Part shown: positions 15,737 through 23,987 of the stretch, piece by piece | How the letters are laid out: the number at the start of each line of letters is the position of its first letter | Numbering within the stretch: the first letter of the stretch is position 1 | Origin: a virus | Reading direction: 5' to 3' (one strand) | Virus record (IMG/VR): IMGVR_UViG_3300025435_001056 | Location: 112,633-176,632 of that record | DNA length: 64,000 nucleotides | Translations under genes and position numbers: made by a program | Notes under the pieces: model-generated | The model's database searches: none | The model's input: only the letters and a program-made list of their open reading frames with translations | What the model was told of the DNA's origin: nothing

Positions 15737-16705
15737 ATGACTTCGCTATACACATTCGGTTCACAAATAGGCCCAATACCATTGGGCGAGTTGGACTATA
15801 ATTTTGCTGTTGTGGCCAACAATGTGCTCACAGCCAACACTGTGATTTCTAATTCACAGCCCAATATTACTTTGTTAGGTACACTAACCGGACTCACAGT
15901 AAGCGGAAATCTACAGGTCAACAGGGCCACATTGACCAACCTATCAGTCACCGGCAATACATACGCTGGCAATACCAGCCTGGGAAATCTGGCGGTAAAT
16001 TCCGATACTATACTCTACGGAAATCTCACAGTTTATGGAAACACCACAACCATCAACAGTAATACTGTAGTCACCAATGATCTTCTGTTGGTATTGGGCA
16101 ACAATCAAAACAGCGGATTGGCCTTAAACGGCGCTGGGTTGGCGGTAGGCAACAACAGTCTTGCTACTTGGCGGTTTAACAATGCTACCAACAGTTGGCA
16201 AAGCAACATTGCTGTAATTCCAACTGGTAATGCCGTATTATCCTTGGGTGGTACAAACAACTATTGGGGAACGGCCTACATCAATACAATCAGTGCCCAT
16301 GGCAATGTTACTGGCAATTATTTTGTTGGCAATGGTAGCCTATTAACTGGTATAGGCACATATACCAATGCCAATGTGGCCGCTTACTTGCCCACGTATA
16401 CTGGCAATTTTACTGCTAATAATATTTCTGCCAGTGGAAACTTACTTGTAACCGGAAGCGCACAACTGTCAGGCGGTGCTACAGCTCCTACTGCTGCAAA
16501 CGGCACAGCCAATAGCCAGGTAGCTACTACAGCATTTGTTAGTAATCAAATGGCAAATTCAATTGGTAAATTAAGTACCAACTGGTCAGTTGCACAGATT
16601 GGTAATAATTTATATTTTCAATTTAATGGCGCCAATATTGCCAGATTAGATACATCGGGCAACTTTGTCACCATCGGAAATGTTACTGCGTTTGGAACAT
16701 TGTAA
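15737..16705 (+). CDS. Fibre-like structural protein (322 aa)
   Basis: The N-terminus MTSLYTFGSQIGPIPLGELD parallels that of the 14797 protein, suggesting a shared attachment module. A middle region (about 50-230) has short asparagine/glycine beta repeats (NLSVTGNTYAGNTSLGNLAV). The C-terminal part includes PTAANGTANSQVATTAFV, a segment common near the end of phage fibres. An AGGAAA site precedes the ATG. It overlaps the next gene by one base. Confidence 0.75.
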   Translation: MTSLYTFGSQIGPIPLGELDYNFAVVANNVLTANTVISNSQPNITLLGTLTGLTVSGNLQVNRATLTNLSVTGNTYAGNTSLGNLAVNSDTILYGNLTVYGNTTTINSNTVVTNDLLLVLGNNQNSGLALNGAGLAVGNNSLATWRFNNATNSWQSNIAVIPTGNAVLSLGGTNNYWGTAYINTISAHGNVTGNYFVGNGSLLTGIGTYTNANVAAYLPTYTGNFTANNISASGNLLVTGSAQLSGGATAPTAANGTANSQVATTAFVSNQMANSIGKLSTNWSVAQIGNNLYFQFNGANIARLDTSGNFVTIGNVTAFGTL

Positions 16706-17775
16706 TGACTCTGCCAACAAGCGGTCCCATTTCTTTGGCCGATATTCAGCAGGAGTTCGGTGGCACTCATCCAGTTACACTTAGTAATTATTACAAAGGT
16801 GGCGCCTATGTGCATCCGTGGTCCACTGCCCCAAATGTTCCTGCAAGTGGAAAAATATCTATCAGTGATTTTTACGGTGCCAGCAATACCGCAGCACCAG
16901 CAGTGACCTGGGTTACTTCGGCTAGCCAATCAATGGAACAAACTGTTCCGTTTAGTCTACAATTAAATGCTACTAATGCCGTGACTTATGCAGTGACCAG
17001 TGGAACATTACCCAATAATCTTTCTATGACTACAGGAGGATTAATAACAGGCACACCCGGAACAGTACAGACAACTTATCCAACTATTACAGCAACTTCA
17101 ATTTACAATGTGTCTACTCCACAGGCATTTACATTTGACGTGTATTCTCCTCCACCTTCGTATAATGAAATTATTACTGGTCCAGCCAGCGGCAACGGTG
17201 GAACTCAACTGAATATGCAAATTACAGGGGCAGCACCAAATTCAACCTATAATGTTACCCAAACTAGCGGACCGCCTCTCTTTGTTAGTCCAAGTGTTAA
17301 TAATAACATAGGATCCGACGGTACCGCTATTTTTGTTGTGCTTCCGCAACAACCTGCATATTACAATTTTAGTTTTTATTTTACCGCAACTGGAGATACT
17401 AGAACATTTAGTTATGTTGTAAACTACACCTATACTAATGGTTTTACACAAGAATACGGTTGGACTGGTTCTAATTTAACTTTAGCTCAGCAGATTAACC
17501 AAACTTATTACGAATCTAACAACGCATTTACAGTCACTTACACTCCTACTCCGGAAACCAGATGGGGGTTGTACAGACGGGGCGAGTCTGGCGGTATAAG
17601 TTTTTGGGTACAGGCTTGTGTAAACAATGGGTGGTCGATATCATCTCAGGGGTTGATTAATGCTATCTTTACTGCGGCAAGCCAAGATGCCGATGCTGCA
17701 AGGGCGCTTACTCCAAATAAATCCTATGTTCCCGGACCTGGCTATGGTGATTTTAGTGATCGTCCAGTTCCTTAA
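16705..17775 (+). CDS. Tail-associated protein with Ig-like and DUF4214-like regions (356 aa)
   Basis: The N-terminal 60 residues (LPTSGPISLADIQQEFGG to KISISDFYGAS) match a short module found at the start of many phage tail proteins. A putative Ig-like domain follows (VTYAVTSGTLPNNLSMTTGG). The C-terminal region contains WGLYRRGESGGISFWVQACV, which resembles the DUF4214 repeat of the 907-2631 protein. The ATG overlaps the previous stop as TAATG. It is probably part of the adsorption apparatus. Confidence 0.7.
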   Translation: MTLPTSGPISLADIQQEFGGTHPVTLSNYYKGGAYVHPWSTAPNVPASGKISISDFYGASNTAAPAVTWVTSASQSMEQTVPFSLQLNATNAVTYAVTSGTLPNNLSMTTGGLITGTPGTVQTTYPTITATSIYNVSTPQAFTFDVYSPPPSYNEIITGPASGNGGTQLNMQITGAAPNSTYNVTQTSGPPLFVSPSVNNNIGSDGTAIFVVLPQQPAYYNFSFYFTATGDTRTFSYVVNYTYTNGFTQEYGWTGSNLTLAQQINQTYYESNNAFTVTYTPTPETRWGLYRRGESGGISFWVQACVNNGWSISSQGLINAIFTAASQDADAARALTPNKSYVPGPGYGDFSDRPVP

Positions 17776-17814
17776 ATACGCCAAAGATTTTATCAATATT
17801 AACGTACACCCCGG

Positions 17815-17821
17815 CTAAATA
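17815..17821 (+). promoter_or_regulatory. T4-late-type promoter motif CTAAATA
   Basis: CTAAATA lies 26 bases before the ATG at 17848, with an AAGGAAAG ribosome site between them. Confidence 0.5.
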
Positions 17822-17847
17822 CAACTAATGATTAAGGAAAGACACAA

Positions 17848-18726
17848 ATGACCAGTAATATCAACCCAAATGACATTGACGGTAATTATCCAGTAGCCGG
17901 ACAAGACAACAACAGTCAGGGCTTCCGCGACAATTTTACCAATACTGCCACCAATTTTCAGTATGCCGCAGACGAAATTACCGATCTGCAGAACAAAGCC
18001 GTGCTCAAAGCCGCACTAAACGGAACGGCCTTAGACAACAACATGAACGGCAGCTTGCTATACAATGCACAGCTCCAACAGATGACTCAAACGGTGATAC
18101 CGTTGGGTACCTTGAATGGTTCTGTAGTGCTAAATTTTGCCACCGGATCTGTACAGACCTTGACCACAAATGGTCCTATCACATTGGGATTCAGCAACTT
18201 GCCAGCGGCCGGTGTTTCAGGAACCATAGCCCTGCAGGTCACAGTGGCCAGTACAGCACACACTATCACTTTCCCCACAGCAGTATCGGTCAACACCGCT
18301 GGTATCCAGGGATTTGATATCACTACCAATGTAATGGAGTTTGCTGCATCAGGCACCTACAACTTTGCGTTTACTACGGTAAATGGCGGGAGTACTGTGA
18401 CTATCAGCCAGGACAACAATTCACTTGTACCATTCAATAATTCCAGCGAATTGCTCAGCAGTGCTTCAGCTGCCAACTTGGCCGTGACCACCAGCTACTT
18501 TACTACAGTTTCTGCCAGCACTGCTACCTTGGCCGCTGGTGTTGCTGGACAAATCAAAGTGTTCAGCATGAATGCGGCTTCGGGCAACATGGTAATCACT
18601 GTAACCAACCATGCCTGGGCCGGATCCGGCACAATCACATTTTCGTCTGCTGGCCAAAGTTGCATCTTGCAATATACCAATAACAAATGGTTCTGCATTG
18701 GCAACAACGGCGTTGCTTTTGCCTAA
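17848..18726 (+). CDS. Virion/fibre-like protein (292 aa)
   Basis: The N-terminus NINPNDIDGNYPVAGQDNNS followed by QGFRDNFTNTATNFQYA is a short conserved start found on T4-like phage fibre or decoration proteins, and parallels the NTNFSTLF module at 10262. The rest is beta-rich and threonine/serine-rich, with a GSVVLNFATGSVQTLTTNG block and a C-terminal SCILQYTNNKWFCIGNNG that resembles a common fibre tip motif. It closes the fibre block. No enzymatic signature is seen. Confidence 0.7.
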   Translation: MTSNINPNDIDGNYPVAGQDNNSQGFRDNFTNTATNFQYAADEITDLQNKAVLKAALNGTALDNNMNGSLLYNAQLQQMTQTVIPLGTLNGSVVLNFATGSVQTLTTNGPITLGFSNLPAAGVSGTIALQVTVASTAHTITFPTAVSVNTAGIQGFDITTNVMEFAASGTYNFAFTTVNGGSTVTISQDNNSLVPFNNSSELLSSASAANLAVTTSYFTTVSASTATLAAGVAGQIKVFSMNAASGNMVITVTNHAWAGSGTITFSSAGQSCILQYTNNKWFCIGNNGVAFA

Positions 18727-18736
18727 ACCAAAACGG

Positions 18737-18765
18737 TTGACAATAATCAAAACTAGCTGTATACT
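18737..18765 (+). promoter_or_regulatory. Sigma70-type promoter with leaderless geometry
   Basis: TTGACA (18737-18742) and TATACT (18760-18765) are 17 bases apart. Exactly six bases (caagga) separate the -10 box from the ATG at 18772, placing the A of ATG at the predicted +1. Confidence 0.8.
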
Positions 18766-18771
18766 CAAGGA

Positions 18772-18993
18772 ATGGAACATCCATTAATTTCAAACCTTGA
18801 TGACTTGACCGAACAGCAACTTTTGGACAAAATAACCGAACTCAATAAAAAATTGGCCATCGCCTACAACACTGGCAACGGACATCTGTGCAATCAAGTG
18901 CGTATGGCTATTGAAACTTATCAAAACAAATACCAAGAAAAGCTCCGCAAAAAACCCGATGAGGGGTTTGACAACATCATAGACATATCATGA
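18772..18993 (+). CDS. Small conserved T4-like phage protein (73 aa)
   Basis: The product MEHPLISNLDDLTEQQLLDK continues with a long charged helix (ITELNKKLAIAYNTGNGHLC, NQVRMAIETYQNKYQEK). Short helical proteins of this pattern are common among T4-like marine phages, and their function is unknown. The ATG is at the predicted transcription start, so the mRNA should be leaderless. The stop overlaps the next start as ATGA. Confidence 0.75.
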   Translation: MEHPLISNLDDLTEQQLLDKITELNKKLAIAYNTGNGHLCNQVRMAIETYQNKYQEKLRKKPDEGFDNIIDIS

Positions 18994-19589
18994 ATGTAAG
19001 AATTGCACAACCGTTTTCAATTACAGCTGGCGGGTGGTATGATGACTACCTAGAGATGAATCAGTACAATATAAAACTGTGGATGATCACACAAAGCATG
19101 AGCGAATTAGAACAAAACATTGCATTTCGCAGGATAAAACATTTTGTTCACTACGAACTCAACAGTACAGTATTCATCGATTCGGCTGAGACAGAAAAAT
19201 GTGCCGAATTGTCACAAGCTGGACTCAATATTACTACCTTGCCTGGTGTTCCGGCGGATCAACTGATTGGTATCATGTTGTTCCACAAACTCAATGCTAT
19301 CATGGAAGGTCGTATCAGTGTAGTTGAGGTTGAAATTTCGGCTGGAGATGCTGTAATATATCTACACGGCGAGCATGAAACTTCAGATGATGTTAAACAA
19401 CCCGATTGGTGGTCCACCGCAGATCTGATACATTCAGATATTATAGAAAACACTGAAAATATTGTAAGTTTAAGATCTGTTACTCGTTGGAAAGATCTAG
19501 ATTTGGACTGGCCTGAAGATAGTACTCCAACAGACTCAGGTAATACCATAGTTTTTGCTGACTTTAAATCTAGTGATGATACAAAATAA
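18990..19589 (+). CDS. Conserved phage protein, unknown function (199 aa)
   Basis: The product begins MNVRIAQPFSITAGGWYDDY and contains FRRIKHFVHYELNSTVFIDS and a C-terminal acidic region rich in D and W (PDWWSTADLIHSD, RWKDLDLDWPED). No known domain is assigned. It is coupled to the previous gene by ATGA and overlaps the next gene by 14 bases. Its neighbours are small conserved phage genes and replication genes. Confidence 0.75.
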   Translation: MNVRIAQPFSITAGGWYDDYLEMNQYNIKLWMITQSMSELEQNIAFRRIKHFVHYELNSTVFIDSAETEKCAELSQAGLNITTLPGVPADQLIGIMLFHKLNAIMEGRISVVEVEISAGDAVIYLHGEHETSDDVKQPDWWSTADLIHSDIIENTENIVSLRSVTRWKDLDLDWPEDSTPTDSGNTIVFADFKSSDDTK

Positions 19590-20088
19590 ATTTGGTGAAA
19601 TGATTTTTAACGAATCTGACGTGTGTGACTTGATCATGCAAGGTTGCGCTGTGGCAGATCTTTCAGAAATGATTGTAGACGAAACGGTAGATTTGACTTG
19701 CTGGCCCGATACCTTAAATCCTGCGCCTAATTTCCTACAACAAAAATCTCACGACTGTACAGTGTCAGAATTTCACCAACAACAACAGTCACATTGGCAC
19801 ATGCCCACAGAATACAAGATATTAGACATAGCTGAACATGTTCTTGGATTGTGTATCACCGAAGAAGAATTACAACGCTGTGGGCAAGAGTTGTTGTTAT
19901 ATCAGGAACGCAATTTATTTGATCTGCTACGCTACTTAAAGTACCTAGTAGACGTCATGACCAAAAATCAAATCATTTGGGGTGTTGGGCGTGGATCAAG
20001 CGTGGCTAGTTATGTGCTGTTTAAGCTGGGTGTGCACCGCATTGACAGTCTTTATTACAAATTAAATATACACGAATTCTTGCGATAA
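19576..20088 (+). CDS. DnaE-like fragment protein (170 aa)
   Basis: The C-terminal third, IWGVGRGSSVASYVLFKLGV followed by HRIDSLYYKLNIHEFLR, closely resembles the GxGRGSSAGSLVAYLLGIT region of bacterial DNA polymerase III alpha (DnaE), where the GRGSS serine lies in the nucleotide-binding palm. No PHP domain or catalytic aspartate triad is present, so it cannot be a complete polymerase. Similar short proteins occur in T4-like marine phages. It may be a domesticated remnant with another role. An upstream TTG/ATG at 19555 is less likely because it extends deeper into the preceding gene. Confidence 0.65.
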   Translation: MIQNKFGEMIFNESDVCDLIMQGCAVADLSEMIVDETVDLTCWPDTLNPAPNFLQQKSHDCTVSEFHQQQQSHWHMPTEYKILDIAEHVLGLCITEEELQRCGQELLLYQERNLFDLLRYLKYLVDVMTKNQIIWGVGRGSSVASYVLFKLGVHRIDSLYYKLNIHEFLR

Positions 20089-20115
20089 GTATACACATAT
20101 CCTAAAGGAACTATT

Positions 20116-20688
20116 ATGACCAATCAAGTTTATAAATCAGCACAGGGTCAGAGTGTTGATCTGGGCACAATTAAATTGAAAAACGAGCATGTGCGTGCTG
20201 TGGGCAACATGAATGTAAATGCTCGGGGCGACGTAGTAGATAGTAATAATCAAGTGATTGAATCCAAAAGTCGCCAGATACAGAGGCAAAATGCTCAGTT
20301 AACCAACGTGGCCGATGCTGTGGTCCATACCAGTAGCGCAGCGGCACGACGAGCTCGCCAAGCGGCTGTTGCAAGTGCCCAGACCATGCCGGTAGATACA
20401 GTGTCGGATATTGTACCTGCAGACACTACGCCCGAAACAACATCAGTGTCTATGGTTCCAGTTGAACCACTGGTAGAAGTGCCAGACCCTGTTGAACCGC
20501 TCGTGACAGCGCCGTCTCCGGTCGAACCAACAAATATAGCAGATGCAATTGCACAGTCCACTCCAGCTACATCCGCTACAGGCGGCGGATTAGCAGCAGC
20601 TATTGCAAGATCCAAAACAATCAAACAAGAAAAAGAAAAAACTTTTAGACAACTACAACAAGATACACCAGGAGTAAGGAAGATTTAA
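20116..20688 (+). CDS. Conserved phage protein with Pro/Val-rich middle (190 aa)
   Basis: The N-terminal 60 residues (QVYKSAQGQSVDLGTIKLKN and AVGNMNVNARGDVVDSNNQV) form a conserved segment known from T4-like marine phages, without assigned function. Residues about 95-150 are low-complexity P/V/E/T (PVEPLVEVPDPVEPLV). The C-terminal 40 residues contain GGGLAAAIARSKTIKQEKEK, a helical positively charged tail. AAAGGA precedes the ATG. It overlaps the GroES gene by one base. Confidence 0.7.
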   Translation: MTNQVYKSAQGQSVDLGTIKLKNEHVRAVGNMNVNARGDVVDSNNQVIESKSRQIQRQNAQLTNVADAVVHTSSAAARRARQAAVASAQTMPVDTVSDIVPADTTPETTSVSMVPVEPLVEVPDPVEPLVTAPSPVEPTNIADAIAQSTPATSATGGGLAAAIARSKTIKQEKEKTFRQLQQDTPGVRKI

Positions 20689-21086
20689 TGAAAAAACCAG
20701 CTTTTGCACCACACAAGTTAAACCGTCGGCAAATTAAAGCCTTGCATGATGATATCCTAGTACACGACATGGCATTTGATACACGTATTACCCAAGGCGG
20801 TATTTGGATACCAAATGACAACGGCAAGGGACACGGCATCCGCCCTAGATGGGGTCGTGTGTATGCCGTAGGTCCAGAACAACAGGAAGTAAGAGTTGGG
20901 CAATGGGTCATGGTCGAGCATGGTCGTTGGACCCGTGGGTTAGAAATTGAAGACGAATCTGGAGAAACCACCATCCGTAAGGTCGATCCTGATTGTATCA
21001 TGATGATATCCGATGAGGAAGAATGTCCCGATGCTGAAGGCATTAGCACCGCAGTACATATTGACAGCAAAACCATGCCAGCCTAG
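20688..21086 (+). CDS. groES: Phage GroES-like co-chaperonin
   Basis: The 132-residue protein follows the Cpn10 layout: LHDDILVHDMAFDTRITQGGI (mobile loop region near 20-40), then WGRVYAVGPEQQEVRVGQWV and a C-terminal DPDCIMMI strand. In T4 the analogous gp31 replaces GroES on host GroEL to fold the capsid protein. The mobile loop here is shorter than in gp31. Start ATG overlaps the upstream stop as TAATG. Confidence 0.85.
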   Translation: MKKPAFAPHKLNRRQIKALHDDILVHDMAFDTRITQGGIWIPNDNGKGHGIRPRWGRVYAVGPEQQEVRVGQWVMVEHGRWTRGLEIEDESGETTIRKVDPDCIMMISDEEECPDAEGISTAVHIDSKTMPA

Positions 21087-21244
21087 TGAAATTTTGCAGA
21101 TGCAATCTACTATGATTAATCGCTTACTGTAGTCACGGTTGGAACGATAGTATCAACCTTTGCACCCTTTACAACAATGGGCATTGCCCGTTGGTGCAGA
21201 GATCATTTACATGACAAGAATTGTAAATAAAAACACCTAAATGG
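21087..21244 (+). other. Non-coding interval with a hairpin
   Basis: No gene is supported here. A compact hairpin CAATGGGC/GCCCGTTG lies at 21175-21193 with a three-base loop. It is not followed by a T run, so it is not a typical terminator. A weaker GGTTG/CAACC pair lies at 21138-21158. Confidence 0.4.
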
Positions 21245-21370
21245 TTGCAAGAGTTCAAAGAAAAGCGTAAAATCAAAAAACAAGAGGAATTAATACGGGC
21301 GTTACGACGCCCCAAAAACAAACAACGCCGACCAGCGGCAAAGTTTGCAAACAAAATAGGATCAAAATGA
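21245..21370 (+). CDS. Possible very basic 41-aa peptide before the clamp loader
   Basis: An open frame from a TTG encodes about 41 residues dominated by K and R (FKEKRKIKKQEELIRALRRP and KNKQRRPAAKFANK). It ends in an ATGA overlap with the clamp-loader start, which is how most real genes here are joined. There is no good ribosome site and no ATG, so support is modest. If real it could bind nucleic acid. Confidence 0.35.
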   Translation: MQEFKEKRKIKKQEELIRALRRPKNKQRRPAAKFANKIGSK

Positions 21371-22287
21371 AAGAACTTTGGGTAGAAAAATATAGACCAC
21401 AAACCATGGACGGTTATGTGTTTGTGGATGCTGCACAGCGTGAACAGGTTGCCGCTTGGATACAAGATAAAACTATTCCACATCTCCTGTTCTCGGGCAG
21501 TCCCGGCACAGGCAAGACCACCTTGGCCAAGATGTTGGTTTCGGAACTGGGCATTGATGAATATGATGTCATGTGGGCTAACGGATCCAAAGAAGCTCGT
21601 AAGATTGAATGGGTAGACAAGTTGATCTCGTTTTGTCAGACCATGCCCTATGGTGATTTCAAAGTGGTCATGATCGACGAAGCTGACTACATGAATCCTG
21701 CTTCGGTACAGCCAGCCTTGCGTAACCTCATGGAAGACTACAGTGCCACAGTGCGTTTTATCCTGACTTGTAACTATCCTAACAAGATTATTCCACCTAT
21801 CCATAGTCGTTGTCAACAGCTACACATTGTCAAAACTGATCTAACAGAATTCACAGCCAGGGTAGCCACTGTCTTGGTCACCGAAGCGGTAGAATTTGAT
21901 TTGGATACCTTGGACAGCTATGTGCGTGCTACATATCCAGATCTGCGTAAATGTCTAAACCTAGTCCAACAAAACAGCCAATCTGGCACCTTGACAGCAC
22001 CCAATAGCACAGACAAGAGTGTAGGTGATTGGAAACTGGATTGTGTACAGTTATTCAAAGATGGCAAGATGCGAGAAGCCAGAACACTCATGTGTCAACA
22101 GAGCACTCCTGAGGAAGCCGATGACATATTCCGCTGGATGTATGACAATTTAGATCTTTGGTCAACTGATCCGCACAAGCAGGATCAAGCGATTGTAATT
22201 ATTCGCAACGGCCTGGTCAATGTGCCCATGGTAGTTGATCAAGAAATAAATCTAAGTGCTACACTCACGGAATTATGTCAACTGTAA
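21367..22287 (+). CDS. 44: Clamp loader AAA+ subunit (T4 gp44-like)
   Basis: The 306-residue protein matches replication factor C small subunit/gp44. Marks are WVEKYRPQTMDGYVF at the N-terminus, Walker A GSPGTGKT (residues 44-51), Walker B VVMIDEADYM near 98, and the HSRCQQL block containing the SRC arginine finger. With the clamp (63152) and polymerase (59371) it would form the phage replication complex, loading the sliding clamp on primer-template DNA with ATP. It ends 13 bases inside the next gene. No separate gp62-like subunit was identified in this window. Confidence 0.93.
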   Translation: MKELWVEKYRPQTMDGYVFVDAAQREQVAAWIQDKTIPHLLFSGSPGTGKTTLAKMLVSELGIDEYDVMWANGSKEARKIEWVDKLISFCQTMPYGDFKVVMIDEADYMNPASVQPALRNLMEDYSATVRFILTCNYPNKIIPPIHSRCQQLHIVKTDLTEFTARVATVLVTEAVEFDLDTLDSYVRATYPDLRKCLNLVQQNSQSGTLTAPNSTDKSVGDWKLDCVQLFKDGKMREARTLMCQQSTPEEADDIFRWMYDNLDLWSTDPHKQDQAIVIIRNGLVNVPMVVDQEINLSATLTELCQL

Positions 22288-23060
22288 ACAAAAATTTAAA
22301 TGTTTGTTTCGATGGATGTAGTCTTACTGTTGGAGAAGGGTTTCCTGAGCAACTGCGGGATGATTACATTTATGATAGACTACTAACTAAAAAATTTAAT
22401 TTCAACAGCACAAATATTGCCCAACCTGGGTCTGGCAATCATGTAATTTTTATGCGCACGGTACAGGCGTTAAAAGAAAAAAAATATGATATTGTGTTTG
22501 TGCAGTGGAGTGGGTTGAATAGACTGTGGTTGAGCCCTGGGCCGGAAGTATGGTATGTTGCCATGATCAACAAGAGCATCACCGAATTTAGATATCGCGA
22601 CATTTACCTGGGCAAAAAAGACAAATTAAAATTTGAAGAAACCGTGGCATTATTAAATCACAATTATCAAAACATATTTGATTTAATCACCTATTGCGAC
22701 ATTTTATCGAATCTGGCAATTATAAATTCTACTAAAATTGTTTTTATAAATGGACTGGTTCCTTGGCAAGATGATTTAATCAAGCCGTTTGATACCAATA
22801 ATCCTAGTGAGTCATTGAGTGACTATACAAAAAACATGTTAGAGTTTGATGATCGCAACGATGAAGAAATTATTTTATTTTTTTCTAAACTACAACAAAA
22901 ATTTACCGAACTAGATAAATCGTTATGGGTCAATCTATTTGATTCGTTTTATAAGAATAGTATCGACGTCGGTCCCGAAGGACATCATCCTGGTATAAAA
23001 AGTCATCAATGGATGGCAGAGCAAATAACTAATTACATTAACACTAAAAACTTTTTATGA
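22275..23060 (+). CDS. SGNH/GDSL-like hydrolase family protein (261 aa)
   Basis: Block I is FDGCSLTVGEGF with a candidate nucleophile serine at residue 16. The PGSGNH segment near 52-57 resembles the block III asparagine, and GPEGHHPG near the C-terminus resembles the block V DxxH. SGNH enzymes are esterases or acyltransferases acting on sugars or lipids. The gene overlaps the clamp loader by 13 bases and the following gene by ATGA. A second protein of the same type is at 27792-28475. The substrate is unknown; glycan deacylation is possible. Confidence 0.65.
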   Translation: MSTVNKNLNVCFDGCSLTVGEGFPEQLRDDYIYDRLLTKKFNFNSTNIAQPGSGNHVIFMRTVQALKEKKYDIVFVQWSGLNRLWLSPGPEVWYVAMINKSITEFRYRDIYLGKKDKLKFEETVALLNHNYQNIFDLITYCDILSNLAIINSTKIVFINGLVPWQDDLIKPFDTNNPSESLSDYTKNMLEFDDRNDEEIILFFSKLQQKFTELDKSLWVNLFDSFYKNSIDVGPEGHHPGIKSHQWMAEQITNYINTKNFL

Positions 23061-23353
23061 GATACTTATTTTTAACCTACTATCAAAAACCCACTGGCAA
23101 GATCGATGAAGTCATGACTATCGCTAACCGGATACGTCGCAAAGATCTCCAGACCACTAATGTGATCTTAGACTTTGAAGAACAAAAGGTTGTACTGTGC
23201 AGTGTGTCGGGGATCACAGCCAAAAAGGATTGGGACACCATTGTGAGCTACTACTATCAACACTATCCGGCCACCATTGAGCGCCTGTTCCAGGAGAACG
23301 GGCATGAATTAGACATAAAAGCACCTGCTACGGCCGCCGCTACCGCCGGTTGA
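23057..23353 (+). CDS. Conserved small phage protein (98 aa)
   Basis: The product MRYLFLTYYQKPTGKIDEVM continues with ANRIRRKDLQTTNVILDFEE and an Ala/Thr-rich tail. I recognise the pattern from T4-like marine phages but know no function. It is coupled to the SGNH gene by ATGA. Its stop codon TGA forms part of the downstream -35 box TTGACC. Confidence 0.75.
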   Translation: MRYLFLTYYQKPTGKIDEVMTIANRIRRKDLQTTNVILDFEEQKVVLCSVSGITAKKDWDTIVSYYYQHYPATIERLFQENGHELDIKAPATAAATAG

Positions 23354-23378
23354 CCAAAAAGTCATTTCGTAGTATAAT
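23350..23378 (+). promoter_or_regulatory. Sigma70-type promoter with leaderless geometry
   Basis: TTGACC (23350-23355) and TATAAT (23373-23378) are 17 bases apart. Six bases separate the -10 box from the ATG at 23385. Confidence 0.85.
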
Positions 23379-23391
23379 AATACTATGAAAT
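23364..23391. repeat. Inverted repeat over -10 box and start codon (operator candidate)
   Basis: ATTTCGTAGTAT (23364-23375) and ATACTATGAAAT (23380-23391) are inverted copies with one mismatch in twelve. The repeat spans the -10 box, predicted start site and ATG, as the unrelated repeat at 8157 does. Confidence 0.6.
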
Positions 23392-23987
23392 CAAAATTTA
23401 AGAACCTAAAACGACTGATCCTGACCGACTGCGACGGCGTTTGTTTAGATTGGGAATGGGCATTCAATGTCTGGATGCAAGAACACGGGTTCGTTGAACA
23501 AGAGGGTTCAAAATTTGAATATGACATGAGTTTGCGGTATGGTATCACTAGAGAGCAGGTAATCAAACTGATCAAGGTATTTAACGAAAGTGCCGCGATT
23601 GGATTCCTTCCGGCACAGCGTGATGCCATGTTCTATATCAAACGTCTACACGAAGAACATGGATTCAGATTCCATGCCATTACTAGCGTAAGCCTAGATC
23701 CCAACGCAATCAAACTGCGTGAAATGAATATACACAAGCTGTTTGGTCCTACCGCATTTGAACGGATTGTATGTCTAGATACCGGAGCACACAAAGACGA
23801 AGTACTTGAAGAATACGAAGGCACTGGTTGCTGGTGGATTGAGGATAAGCCAGCTAATGCCGAAGCAGGCTATCGTGCAGGACTAAAATGTTTGTTAGTA
23901 GAACACGGGCACAACATGAACTATAATCACAAACATATACAGCTGGTCAAAAATTGGAAACATATTTACGAAATAGTTACTCAGTAA
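23385..23987 (+). CDS. HAD-superfamily phosphatase/nucleotidase (200 aa)
   Basis: The HAD nucleophile motif is ILTDCDGVCLDW with D15 and D17. A second motif region ITSVSLD lies near 103, and CWWIEDKPANAEAGYRAGL near 149-167 supplies the C-terminal acidic motif. HAD enzymes of this size include deoxyribonucleotidases, so a nucleotide-scavenging role is possible. The mRNA is predicted to be leaderless. The 3' end overlaps the convergent radical SAM gene by 11 bases. Confidence 0.8.
   Translation: MKSKFKNLKRLILTDCDGVCLDWEWAFNVWMQEHGFVEQEGSKFEYDMSLRYGITREQVIKLIKVFNESAAIGFLPAQRDAMFYIKRLHEEHGFRFHAITSVSLDPNAIKLREMNIHKLFGPTAFERIVCLDTGAHKDEVLEEYEGTGCWWIEDKPANAEAGYRAGLKCLLVEHGHNMNYNHKHIQLVKNWKHIYEIVTQ

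Noticed and set aside
10262-18726. Diversity-generating retroelement in the fibre block
   Set aside because: No reverse transcriptase gene or template/variable repeat pair was seen; the repeats are protein-coding shaft repeats.
20295-20624. Minus-strand frame of 109 codons
   Set aside because: It is antisense to the Pro/Val/Glu-rich linker of the 20116 gene, with no ribosome site.
21138-21193. Rho-independent terminator after groES
   Set aside because: The hairpins are not followed by a T run.
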